Below are positions 1 through 9,662 of a stretch of 64,000 nt of DNA, piece by piece (the stretch's first letter is position 1; each line of letters begins with the position of its first letter). This stretch comes from Thereva unica. Lineage: Eukaryota > Arthropoda > Insecta > Diptera > Therevidae. Under the pieces are notes generated by a model. The model made no database searches. It was not told where the DNA came from and was given only the letters and a program-made list of their open reading frames with translations. Both the position numbers and the translations under genes were made by a program. The stretch is from NCBI GenBank assembly GCA_949987705.1, contig OX465283.1, positions 51,436,953-51,500,952 of the forward strand, read 5' to 3'.

Positions 1-84
1 TATATTTGATTTTTTTTCGAGCGTGTAAATCAATTTATAAGCGGTTTCAACGCTACTTAACGTTTGTTTGGGGTGTGTAGATGT
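1..84. repeat. Left arm of an 84-bp perfect inverted repeat
   Basis: The first 84 bases are the exact reverse complement of 8201-8284. Identity stops at base 85 and may continue upstream of the window. The pair brackets a composite block of nested transposons. The sequence is probably non-coding terminal or subterminal DNA of the DDE transposon, because the right arm lies beyond the 3' end of its transposase. Confidence 0.9.
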
Positions 85-285
85 GTGATTAGCTATCAAA
101 TCTTCGCGAGAACAAGCTTGTGCCCCGAAACGAAGTGGCAAAACGTCTTTCTGAAACGCGTTCAAAACTGATTCACAATAATCTGATACATTTTGGTCGT
201 ATTTAATATCGAAAATTGACGCAGTTATACAGTTGGAATATCCGGTTCTCAATTTAAAAAGAAAAAAATTTGTTGTCTGTAAAGA
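85..285 (-). pseudogene. DDE (Tnp_4-like) transposase, middle fragment
   Basis: Read on the minus strand this stretch is open and encodes residues such as FKLRTGYSNC, DYCESVLNAF, KDVLPLRFGA and SREDLIANH. I recognise these as the segment just before the catalytic domain of a widespread insect DDE transposase family (DDE_Tnp_4 type). It directly continues the piece at 1926-2179, from which it is separated by the Helentron fragment. It runs into the 84-bp repeat at base 84, where the coding similarity appears to end. Family assignment rests on remembered motifs. Confidence 0.6.
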
Positions 286-1925
286 GGGTTTACGGACGAT
301 AGTTTAACGTGACAACGTCATGAAAAAACATTGATGAAATGATTGCATACTTTTATGAATAAAATTGCATCATTTATATTAAATTATCATTATTTTGTAT
401 GGATACAAAAAGGAGTGAAATGGAATATTCATTTTGATTGATAAATTAGCTTTTATTTGCACTAATGAATTCAAATATGTTTATTACTTTAATGAACAGA
501 TTATTTACAAGTAACAATGTGTAGTAACAAATTCATTTACAGCTTTTATACATGTCTGATATTTAACTTCTTGCAATCTGTGTTATTCTGTTAAGGATAG
601 GTCGATGATAGGAAAAGTATGAAATGAATGGGAGTGTTTCAAGTGTAATGTGCCTTGAAAAAGTCAAATCGAGGGTTGTTCCTCTCAGCGTTATTGACTT
701 AGTAACATCTGATGTGCATTCGAGATTGTACATATCCTTCATGAATTTGAGGAATGTATCATCATTTTTCACGTTTGTGTTGAAGTCGCCACAAAGAAGA
801 ATTGGTACATTGGTATCAACTTGCTTGATCGGGTGCACATACTGCCTGTTATGCACGTACGGAAAGAGTGCTTGGTGCAGCAATACACTAATGTTTGAGA
901 CACTTGCTCCAGGATGAATATACACTGCGCCAAGTACAATTTTAAACGTTGTATCAGCAGTGAAGCATGTAATTTCAGCCAAGCAGACCTCGCCTGTGTT
1001 TCTGATGAGACGAGTTGTGTCCGATAATTCAACGTGGAGAACTTTGGCCGTGGATGTTGATGTTAATTTTCGATAGATTGCCACTCCACCAGCTGCGTTT
1101 GTGTCAGAATCCGATCGATTATTCTGCCTGGTTATACATTCATAATTATTGATTGGAACTGGATCAAAATTGTCACGCATACACGTTTCAGTCAATACCA
1201 AATAATCCGATCTTGGTATCACGGGATCCGTTTCAAAATCGGCGAAGTGCGCAGACAAACTCTGAACATTAAGGTTTGTCACTACAGTTTGCCCAGCGTT
1301 GTTACCGTCATCACAAAATTTCACTGCTTTCGAAGTGATTGTTTGAAGGGCGTGTCCACGGAGTCGAATGTATTCGTTACGGACATCTCGCGTAGTCTGT
1401 GAGTCGTTCCCATCCCGTCCGTGTTTGAAGATAAAAGGCGCATCTTTTTCCGTGATGATGTGCAAGCCGTCTATATTCGTTACCCGACTCAGCGCGCCAC
1501 GTACACCAACTGTTGTGGTTGCTCCGAGGAGTATTTATAAACAATAACAGTAAACGACGTCCCACCTTGCGACTTGTGAATGGTAATAGCACAAGCAGGA
1601 ACGCAAGGAAACTGTTTTCGTTTGCATTTCACAGTTTTCGTCAGTGTAATGTTCACTATTTTCTTATACACCGGCACCCAGTTAGAAGACAGAGTCAACT
1701 GGCTTGCTTTGCTTATTGTTGACAATTTGACAAATTTAATCTAATTAAATATTGACAATTTTAATCAAATTTTTAAGATTACTACAATCAAATTTTTAAA
1801 ATTACTACGGGAAATAACGGGACATAACGGGACATAACGGGACAATGAGTCATCATTTTTCGTGCATGCAGACGGCGTTCATCGTTTTAATAGACGTTGT
1901 CACGTCAAAACGAAAAGAGCTTGAT
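286..1925 (-). mobile_element. Helentron (Helitron-like) 3' fragment
   Basis: A segment interrupting the DDE transposase gene. It carries the C-terminal helicase and endonuclease part of a Helentron on the minus strand (563-1725). The rest is AT-rich and non-coding, with three imperfect copies of a ten-base unit (aacgggacat-like) at about 1807-1845. Edges are inferred from where transposase coding stops and resumes, so they are uncertain by tens of bases. Confidence 0.6.
563..1725 (-). pseudogene. Helentron PIF1-type helicase C-terminus fused to an endonuclease domain
   Basis: The N-terminal part (1725 to about 1490) has the end of a PIF1/Rep helicase: ACAITIHKSQGG and, at the motif VI position, QQLVYVA. 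A 2-bp insertion near 1490-1495 shifts the frame exactly where ALSRV is expected. The reading continues from 1465 to 563 with TNIDGLHIITEKDAPF and then an endonuclease/exonuclease/phosphatase-like domain (NLNVQSLSAHF, LVLTETCM, LCGDFNTN, LDLTFSR, SYHRPIL). Helicase followed by endonuclease is the hallmark of Helentrons, which transpose by rolling circle. The Rep domain is missing, so this is a dead fragment. Confidence 0.75.
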
Positions 1926-2179
1926 TAACGCTGCGATTTTCAGAACTCCGCATGGAGACTAACAAGTTTTTCAAAAAGTTGATTTGTCCAACTGTGAAAC
2001 CAGTGAGCGATTTTATGCGTTCGTCGGATAAATTGTTATCATCTACTCTGTCTAATATACTGTTATTACAATTTTCAGAGAGACTGTATAAAAATGATGT
2101 CAATTCGTCGGAGTCAATATTACACGTACTTGAAACAATATGCAATCTCGGAATTTCATCTGCGTAAAATCGATCACTG
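1926..2179 (-). pseudogene. DDE (Tnp_4-like) transposase, N-terminal segment 2
   Basis: Minus-strand reading gives DEIPRLHIVSS, then LTSFLYSLSENCN, LSDERIKSLTGFTVGQINFL and RSSENRSVNQAL. This is the helical region upstream of the catalytic core in this transposase family (LSDE..LTGLT...RSS.NRS pattern). It is the direct continuation of 5379-6079, interrupted by the RTE element, whose 14-bp target duplication is at 2166-2179. It breaks off near 1926 at the Helentron junction and resumes at about 285. Confidence 0.6.
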
Positions 2180-5100
2180 GGGGGCAAAATCGTACCGTCA
2201 CCTCCTCGCTGGTGCCTCCTGGATAACCAACCGACGACGGACGTACCCAGTGCCCGGGGGTATAGCTGGGCCACCCTATCCGATGGGGTATAATTCACGG
2301 ATCCGGTCCTCCTGGTAGTGGGGTTGGGCGTTGGGCTAACTACCGGACCCTGTAAAAACACATCAGTTAAGAAACCCGATGAAAAGCCTCGGAACGGACG
2401 GAAAAAACGGCAACGACTACGGCAACAGCACCTGGAAATGATTTTTGGAACATGGAACACGCGAAGTATGTACCGAACTGCATCAGTTAAGTCACTACTA
2501 GACGAAGTGAGCAGATATAAAATCAAATTACTCGCGTTACAAGAGATCAGATGGATAGGAAACGGGACAATGGACCTTGGCAACTACAGGATATTCTACA
2601 GCTGCGGAAGGGAACATCACTTAGGAGTAGGCTTCGTAATACACAACTCAATCATAGATAATGTCATAGAGTTCAAGCCAATCAGTGAACGTCTATGTTC
2701 AATACGACTCCGAACGAAATTCTTCACCCTCACAATCATAAATGTACATGCGGAGACGGAGGAGAAAGCGGACACGACAAAGGACACTTTCTACTACAAG
2801 CTTGAACACGCATATGACACGGCCCCTTCCAATGACATCAAGGTGGTGATAGGAGACCTCAACGCCAAAATTGGAAGAGAGAACTGGTACAGACCAACCA
2901 TTGGAAAAGAAAGTCTCCACGAAACATCAAATGATAACGGACAACGTGTTATCGATTTTGCAATGAGCAAAAATATGATCGTCAGCTCAACATATTTTCC
3001 AAGAAAGGACATTCACAAATACACATGGCAATCTCCCAGCGAAAGGTACTGCAATCAAATAGACCATATACTTATAGACAGAAGGGCAGCTTCCAGTATC
3101 CTTCAAGTAAGATCCTACAGAGGTGCGAATTGTGAATCGGACCACTTCCTAGTTAAAGCTAGATTCAGATGTCGGCTGTCCACTCAAGAACAAAGAAGCA
3201 ACAAAGTAAAGAAATTCGACGTTGACCGCCTCCAGGAACTGACCGTATTGGAGAGATACCAGGCAACGTTAGCAGAGAGGATAGGTCCAAGCCTAAACAT
3301 AAATAATGAAGACACAATTGAGGGAAAATGGACAAGACTGAGGACGATACTGACAGATGTCACGAAGGAAACTGTAGGCTACAAACGCACTGCCAGAGCC
3401 AATGATTGGTACGACGAGGAATGTAAAACAGCTATAGAGGCCAGAAATAGAAATAGGAAAATTTACATAGAGAGACCGACGAGGAGCAAGAAACTGAAAT
3501 ATGAGGAAACAAGAAGAACCGCAAAAAACATCTGCAGGAAGAAGAAAAGGCAATTCCTCAACAATTACATCCTGAGAGCAGAGGAAAACTTTGCCCGAAA
3601 CAAAACCAGGGAAGCATATAAGGAAGTAAACTTCTTCAAGAAAGGCTTCAAACCCTCCTCCGGTATATGTAGAACGAAAGAAGGCACTATAGTTACAGGC
3701 AGCGAAGATGTAAAGAAAAGATGGAAGGAATTTTTTAGCGAGCTGCTGAACGCAAACGAGAGCATCCGACACGTACCAGAACCCCGTCCACAACATAACG
3801 ATGACACCAGAGAAACAAACGAACCCACTCTGGAAGAAGTACAAAGTGCCATACGACTCTTAAGAAATAACAAATCTCCAGGAATTGATAACATCCCAGC
3901 AGAGCTGATCAAGCAAGGAGGCGAACCGCTTTCAGCAGCTATACATGAATTACTATGCTGCATATGGAGGAACGAAAAAATGCCTGAAGATTGGGAGCAA
4001 AGCATTATCTGCCCAATACACAAGAAAGGAGATAGATTCAACTGTGAAAATTACAGAGGCATATCTCTTTTAAGCACAGTGTATAAAATAATGACCAATA
4101 TAATTAAGGCCAGACTGGAACCTTATGCAGAAGCCGTAATAAGTGAATACCAAGCTGGATTCAGAAGAAATAGGTCAACGATGGATCAACTTTTTTCAAT
4201 AAGGCAAATCCTCCGAAAATGCTGGGAATACAACATCGACGTGTATCAACTTTTCATCGACTTTAAACAAGCATACGACAGCATCGACAGGGAGCAAATG
4301 TATGCGACAATGCTGGACCTAAACATACCCCTAAAGATAGTGAAACTGACTAAAATGACAATGGAAAATACAAGGTGTGCAGTCAGAATACAAGGAGAAT
4401 TGACGGAGTCCTTCCCAGTCAAGCAAGGCTTAAAGCAGGGCGATGGGCTGGCACCCATGCTATTTAATCTCTGCCTTGAAGGAGTAATTCGCAAAGTAAA
4501 CATTGATGCGAACGCAACCCTGCTTAACAAATCAAAACAGTTGGCAGGATATGCCGACGACATAAACTGCCTTGCCAGATCACTGTCATACCTTAGAGAA
4601 GTATTCACAGAATTAGAAGATGGAGCTAAACATATAGGGCTGCAAATAAATGCAGAGAAGAGCAAGATTCTAATTCAGTCAAGGGTGGAAAGAAGAAGAA
4701 GAAACCACAACACCACCTGGGGGGAATATAACTTCGAACGGGTAAGCCAATTTAACTACCTGGGGTCCACAGTCAGTGAAGACAACGATGAAACGATAGA
4801 CGTACAAAGAAGAATAAACGCCGCAAACAGAACATACTTCTCACTACTGCCAGTAATGAAATCCAGAGACATCCACAGAAAAACAAAAATAAGAGTCTAC
4901 AAAACCATCATACGTACAGTAGCTACGTATGGTTGTGAAGCATGGAGTATCTCCCAAAAATCCGCCGACAAGTTGGATATATTTGAGAGGAAGGTTCTCC
5001 GAAGGATATACGGCCCAATTAATGAAGACAATGCATGGAGAATACGCTACAATCACGAATTGTACGACTTATACAAAGAATGTAAACTTTCGACCCATGC

Positions 5101-5364
5101 CAAGCTACTGCGTTTACGTTGGGCCGGTCATGTCCAAAGAATGGATGACTCAAGGATACCAAAAAAATCCCTGTATCTACTACCAGATGGCAAAAGACCA
5201 GTTGGCAAACCACGGTCAAGATGGGAAGATAATGTTAAGACCGATGCAGCGAAACTGCTCAACACGAGAAACTGGAGACAAGCTGCGGAGCAGAGAGACG
5301 TCTGGAGGAAGAAGCTGAAGGAGGCCAAGGCTCGAATTGGGCCGTAGAGCCATCGAAGAAGAAG
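2180..5364 (+). mobile_element. Apparently complete RTE-clade non-LTR retrotransposon
   Basis: The element is bounded by the 14-bp target-site duplication aaaatcgatcactg at 2166-2179 and 5365-5378. It has a 5' leader of about 140-260 bases, one long open reading frame and a very short 3' end terminating in (GAA)n, as is usual for RTE elements. The insertion lies inside the older minus-strand DDE transposase, whose reading can be joined across it once one duplication copy is removed. The perfect duplication and uninterrupted ORF indicate a fairly recent insertion. Confidence 0.92.
2438..5347 (+). CDS. RTE endonuclease-reverse transcriptase polyprotein
   Basis: The frame is open from 2318; the first ATG is at 2438, giving 969 residues. 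The N-terminal apurinic-type endonuclease shows TWNTRSM, LQEIRW, VIGDLNAKIG and SDHFLVKA. The central RT shows SPGIDNIPAELI, YRGISLLSTVYKI, QAGFRRNRST, FIDFKQAYDS (about 4253), KQGLKQGDGLAPMLFNL and the catalytic GYADDINC (about 4546). The C-terminus has the RTE-type LRWAGHVQRM and a W-rich tail. All key residues are present, with no stop or frameshift, so the protein is probably functional for target-primed reverse transcription. Upstream in-frame codons (GTG at 2318) could extend it by 40 residues. Confidence 0.92.
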   Translation: MIFGTWNTRSMYRTASVKSLLDEVSRYKIKLLALQEIRWIGNGTMDLGNYRIFYSCGREHHLGVGFVIHNSIIDNVIEFKPISERLCSIRLRTKFFTLTIINVHAETEEKADTTKDTFYYKLEHAYDTAPSNDIKVVIGDLNAKIGRENWYRPTIGKESLHETSNDNGQRVIDFAMSKNMIVSSTYFPRKDIHKYTWQSPSERYCNQIDHILIDRRAASSILQVRSYRGANCESDHFLVKARFRCRLSTQEQRSNKVKKFDVDRLQELTVLERYQATLAERIGPSLNINNEDTIEGKWTRLRTILTDVTKETVGYKRTARANDWYDEECKTAIEARNRNRKIYIERPTRSKKLKYEETRRTAKNICRKKKRQFLNNYILRAEENFARNKTREAYKEVNFFKKGFKPSSGICRTKEGTIVTGSEDVKKRWKEFFSELLNANESIRHVPEPRPQHNDDTRETNEPTLEEVQSAIRLLRNNKSPGIDNIPAELIKQGGEPLSAAIHELLCCIWRNEKMPEDWEQSIICPIHKKGDRFNCENYRGISLLSTVYKIMTNIIKARLEPYAEAVISEYQAGFRRNRSTMDQLFSIRQILRKCWEYNIDVYQLFIDFKQAYDSIDREQMYATMLDLNIPLKIVKLTKMTMENTRCAVRIQGELTESFPVKQGLKQGDGLAPMLFNLCLEGVIRKVNIDANATLLNKSKQLAGYADDINCLARSLSYLREVFTELEDGAKHIGLQINAEKSKILIQSRVERRRRNHNTTWGEYNFERVSQFNYLGSTVSEDNDETIDVQRRINAANRTYFSLLPVMKSRDIHRKTKIRVYKTIIRTVATYGCEAWSISQKSADKLDIFERKVLRRIYGPINEDNAWRIRYNHELYDLYKECKLSTHAKLLRLRWAGHVQRMDDSRIPKKSLYLLPDGKRPVGKPRSRWEDNVKTDAAKLLNTRNWRQAAEQRDVWRKKLKEAKARIGP

Positions 5365-5378
5365 AAAATCGATCACTG

Positions 5379-6079
5379 ATAAGATGTTCTGGACAACAAC
5401 GATTGCTTTTCGGAATGAAAATTCTTGAACTTATAAATACCTATAATCGAGCCTTGAACGGAACGACGACATAGTTTTTATCCCGATCAAGACAAACGCA
5501 ACAATATTTGTGAGTCGCGACAACTCTTTTGAAAGGCATCTCGATTGTTTCCCGTTGAGTCGGTTCTCTTACACGGACAACGTAAGATGGGTCACCAAAA
5601 GATTGCGATGACTGCGATTCCGAAGATTCCGAGGGTTGTTGCGAGGGTTGTTGAGAAGACTGTAGAGGTTGTGTTGCCTGAGACAAATCTTCTGATGCTG
5701 ATAAGTTGGACAGCTGTGATAATTGTCTCTCCACGGGATCACCATCTTGCGGAAGAGTTTCGTGAAAATCGTGGCTCGTCGATGGTAGACATGGATCCAC
5801 GGGCATCAGAACCTGGACATCGTCATCTGGTGGCGGGGATACATGATGATCGTGGCTCGTCGATGGAAGATTTGGATCCTCACTGACTGGACGAGTTGAA
5901 CGACCACATTTTGCGCAAAAAATGTCGCCTATGGTCACATCCTTGTTCAGCAGAACAGAAAATAAGTTGGCACGTTCTTCGGAAGTAATAACTTGTTTTT
6001 TTCCGGTGTCGTATCGCAAAAGTTTGTTGCATTTTACGCATCGTTCATCTCTTGGAAGTTTTGGTTTTTTCGGTGGCAT
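5379..6079 (-). pseudogene. DDE (Tnp_4-like) transposase, N-terminus
   Basis: Starts with ATG at 6079 (MPPKKPKLPRDERC). Two CxxC pairs (CVKC, CAKC) lie in the first 60 residues, followed by a long Ser/Gln/Pro-rich linker and a second Cys motif (CCVCLDRDKNY). One in-frame TAG at 5441 follows VPFKARL; downstream the same frame continues with FISSRIFIP and CCPEHL until the RTE insertion at 5378. The layout of zinc-binding N-terminus, low-complexity linker and transposase matches insect DDE_Tnp_4 proteins. The remaining parts are at 1926-2179 and 85-285. Confidence 0.6.
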
Positions 6080-6114
6080 CTCCGTTTTAGCTTAAAAAAA
6101 GATATGACGTGCAA

Positions 6115-6553
6115 ATATATCGTTGGTTTACAAGCAGAATTCACTAAGTACAATTTTTCAAGTTTTCAGTTTTTTATACTAAAGTAAGTCTTATAATGCC
6201 AACTTTATACTGGCAATACCTTATAGCCCGCACACTAATATTGTTAAGGTTTTTAGGGGGTTAGTTTCGGATTTACCTTGTTCATAATGACACAAAACTA
6301 CCAAATCATTTCTGCCAAAACTCACTAATTCGTTGCGTTTTTTTATTTTAATCTAAAAATCCAGTATTAGAATTAAATAATTATTTCAATTCTTTTGTAA
6401 ACTAAACTAAGAAATCTAAAAAACAATGTATACTGAGCCGATTACTATTATATGCCATTACAAAATTTTCAGAGACACAAACATCTTAAATATCGATTTA
6501 CTAAAAACTATGGTTTTTGACTTAGTGAGTTCTGCTTTTAAACCCACGATATT
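6115..6553. mobile_element. Foldback/MITE-like element, about 440 bp
   Basis: The arm 6115-6149 pairs with 6520-6553 as an imperfect inverted repeat of about 35 bp, sharing aagcagaa.tcactaagt. The interior is AT-rich and non-coding. It sits between the divergent transposase pieces. No convincing target duplication was seen, so the ends are approximate. Confidence 0.55.
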
Positions 6554-6639
6554 AAGAATTTCTTACTAAATCATTATACTAAATTATACTAAAATACCGT
6601 TAAAAGGTATTTTTGGTATTTTTTGTGTGTATTTTACGG

Positions 6640-6812
6640 TATTATACCGGCGACAACAACGTGTGAACGCGCAGCAAAGAACACCCGCCAGCGCGACGGA
6701 ACATGCGCGACAACGCGGTCGTGAACGCGCGACAACGTGGCAATAAACGCCTCACGACGCAACGGAACACGCGCGACAATGCGTCAATAAACACCTTACT
6801 CTGCGACGGAAC
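6640..6812. repeat. CpG-rich degenerate tandem repeat
   Basis: About 2-3 imperfect copies of a unit containing gcgacggaaca, gcgcgacaa and caataaacgcct-like words. It is strikingly CpG-rich compared with its AT-rich neighbours. No coding potential seen. Confidence 0.5.
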
Positions 6813-7104
6813 ACAATTATCTCAATTGTTTACAATTATTTAATATACTTACCAAGTGAACTACTTTTTCACCTTTCACCGATTTCTGAATTTGTTATAA
6901 CCGAGGAAAAATATTAAAGCAAGCACATTAAACTTTAAATAAATGACGTATGATAGAACAACAAACTAATTTTATAACGAACGTAGCGTGTGCACAGGAC
7001 GGAGGCTGCTTACAAAAAGAGAGAAATTGTTAGCACGTGCGTTGGAGTACTGTGCACTTCGGTGCGCAGTGTAGGTGCACAGTAGCAAATTAGTGTTACA
7101 TGAT

Positions 7105-7825
7105 GGAGAAGTTACATGATGGTGGTAGAGGCTGTTCATGGTAGTATTGGTACTAAATTCAGATTGTTGCATAATCAATTTGACAAGATGTTGACATCTG
7201 CGATGCTTTATTGCAAAGTAGCCAATTTTTTGGTTAATGAGTTCGAAAAAAGACTGAATTATGATACCGATTTACAAGATGAAATAGCCGAGCAAATGTT
7301 GTTGAAAAAAGATGTTGATAATTCTTTAGCTGAAGTAGTGGAAGAAGAGAACTGGAATAGTAAGAAAAGGATCTTCAAACCATTAACATCAAACGATGTA
7401 ACAAACTTTCCAGAAATGACAGAAAAAGATTTGAAGATCCTTTTCACAGGTTCTTATCAATTATCACAAACTGTTTCTTACTTGGCGGAGATATATACCG
7501 AAGATGGACTTCTCAACATGCAATACTTATTAGAAGATGAAACCATTTTGAGGTCAAGTCAAGGCAAATAAACAGGAAAGTGTACAAATGTTACGTTCAT
7601 TACACTCCTAATGCAATCGGACGTTGCGGTATAAAAGAGTATGTCTGCGATTGTGCGAATGGGCTTAGAACTGTTGGATGTTGTGCACACGTTGCAACAA
7701 TCATTTACTTTTTAAGTCATGCGCGATATTTGTCGAAAATTATCCGTCCAGTTCAAATTCTGACAAATCTGTTCCACGTTGAAAGAGTCGAACCAGTTAT
7801 AAACGAAGACAGTGACGAAGATTAG
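7105..7825 (+). pseudogene. DDE (Tnp_4-like) transposase, C-terminus with SWIM-like zinc motif
   Basis: The first part (to 7569) encodes VVEAVHGSIGTKFRLL, TNFPEMTEKDLKILFTGSYQ and VSYLAEIY, all typical of the C-terminal third of the family. A frameshift or stop near 7570 separates it from the tail YVCDCANGLRTVGCCAHVATI, a CxCx(n)CxH SWIM-type zinc motif, followed by YFLSHARYLS and the acidic end INEDSDED. It begins abruptly at the start without the catalytic core. Its orientation is opposite to the N-terminal pieces at 85-6079, so the original gene has been inverted or two copies have been joined head to head. Confidence 0.65.
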
Positions 7826-8200
7826 CAATAGATTTTATCATAATTTTGACATCAAATTCTGGTTCAGCGACCTCGAAAACCCCTAATATACATTATTTTT
7901 TGTGATTTTTTTGTTTAGATAAACTTCGAATTATTTTAGAGTTCAAAATTTTATACTTTCAAAATTCGCGTTTTACTCAAGTTCAAATGTCGGCGGCTAC
8001 ACGCAACCAAATGGGCTTTGCTTGACGCAATTTTGTAGGGGAAGAGTGTATCTTTCAACCGTATTGGGGCCGTTATTTTGGATCAAGTCTACACTCAAAT
8101 CCCATGGGCTTGAAAAACGCGATTTTTACCGATTTTTTTGGTTTCAAAGCGATGTTTCACTCGATTAAACATAACAGTAAAATCTAAAAAAATTCAGGGG

Positions 8201-8284
8201 ACATCTACACACCCCAAACAAACGTTAAGTAGCGTTGAAACCGCTTATAAATTGATTTACACGCTCGAAAAAAAATCAAATATA
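8201..8284. repeat. Right arm of the 84-bp perfect inverted repeat
   Basis: Exact reverse complement of 1-84. It lies about 375 bp past the transposase stop codon, as expected for terminal-region DNA. Confidence 0.9.
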
Positions 8285-8979
8285 AAAAAAACACATTTTT
8301 TTCGTTTATGGGGTTTTAGTGGGGGTCCATGGGGGCGAAAAAAATCTAAAAAAAAAATTGTTTTGGTCCTCTTCAAGGTTTTGGGGTCGATTTTATCAAA
8401 CCCTGTGGGGGCCGCCAGACCCCTCTTAACCCGCTACCCCTTTTCGATTTATTGCTTCATTCACAACTGCACACGTCATTGTTCTTTTTTTCACAGAAAA
8501 CTCACTCGTTAGAACTTTAATTACACTTTAAACTATTCTTTATACTTTCTTTCTTTTTTTAAGCTAGTTTTAAGAATATAATTTCGAATAACTTTATAAA
8601 AAAAACGAGTGTGCGTAGGACCACACTTTAGAAGTGTTAACTTCTATGGCTAGTCTAAATTTCCAAATCATTCTTAATACAGGACGATAAGGATTAATAT
8701 ATTTTATTTATGAATATTCTGTTAAAGTTTATTTAATTGTTACTTATATGCACTCACTCCAAAATGTGTTGCAATGTTTTGGAAATTAAACTATTTGTCT
8801 TAAACTTACCACACAAAGATCGGACAATTGATGACTGGGATAATGTAGTTTAGTAAAAATAGTAGATAATATATAGTAATAAATACATAGTACATAGTTC
8901 ATAGGAAATATGTAGTACATAGTACACAGTACTTATCGTCGGGTTGATGCAATAGTCACGAAACATTGTGCAAATATGC
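8285..8979. other. Non-coding AT-rich DNA
   Basis: No coding sequence recognised. The stretch includes a short G-rich patch (8310-8420), a small palindrome agaagtgttaacttct at about 8630 whose relative recurs in inverted form at about 14868, and low-complexity atagtacatagt repeats near 8880-8935, ending at the LTR element's target duplication atgc (8976-8979). Confidence 0.6.
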
Positions 8980-9454
8980 TGTGGTGGTATTTAATCTCTT
9001 TTGAGAGCAGCAGCAATGCTTGGCTCTTGGGTAGAGCAGCGAGACTCGCTATGCTCTGGACTTAGTATGGAGCAGCTTGCTAGCACAACTCCGAAATGAA
9101 TAACTTCAAGTCTGATTACTAAGTGTCTTTATTTTAAGAATTCTTACTCTATTTATACTAAATTGATTACATTGATTTATATCTAAAATATAGGCCCGCG
9201 TCTCAAATACCTGGCTCATCAAAATCGTCCACTTAATTGCGTGCTCCATGTGACGAAAGTTTGTTTACAAACAACCGGCGAAAGTTAATTATGACCCCGT
9301 TAGCCGGGCGCGGTGTTTTTATATTTTTGTGTGTGTATGCACTTTAGCGGGACGGTGGTGATTTGAGGCGCGTTCTTATTTTGTAATTTGACTTACTGAA
9401 CTTAAGAATTATATGTTTTTAGGGCATGTGTTTGTTGATTATGATTTCATCACA
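8980..9454 (-). repeat. 3' LTR (left copy)
   Basis: 475 bp, matching 13020-13494 base for base in my block-by-block reading, which implies little time since insertion. Bounded by TG...CA and target duplication atgc on its left. Confidence 0.95.
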
Positions 9455-9465
9455 CCCTCCCCCTT
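9455..9465 (-). other. Polypurine tract
   Basis: On the minus strand the 11 bases next to the 3' LTR read aagggggaggg, the expected primer for plus-strand DNA synthesis. Immediately beyond it is a long poly-A/poly-T stretch. Confidence 0.75.
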
Positions 9466-9662
9466 AGGGAAAAAAAAATTTTTTTTTTTTTTTGTATCAG
9501 GGCGAAAAAAAATTTTTTTTTTTTTTTTTTTTTTGATTACTACCTAATGTTATCCAAGTTCTTTAATTCTACTGAGCTGTATTTACAATTTGTTTGTATT
9601 TTTTATTTTTTTTTTTTTTTTTTTTTTCTTTGCTTTACTGTTTATTATTTACATTTTTATCT

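Noticed and set aside
6640..6812. CpG island promoter
   Set aside because: Degenerate tandem repeat inside transposon debris with no gene start beside it.
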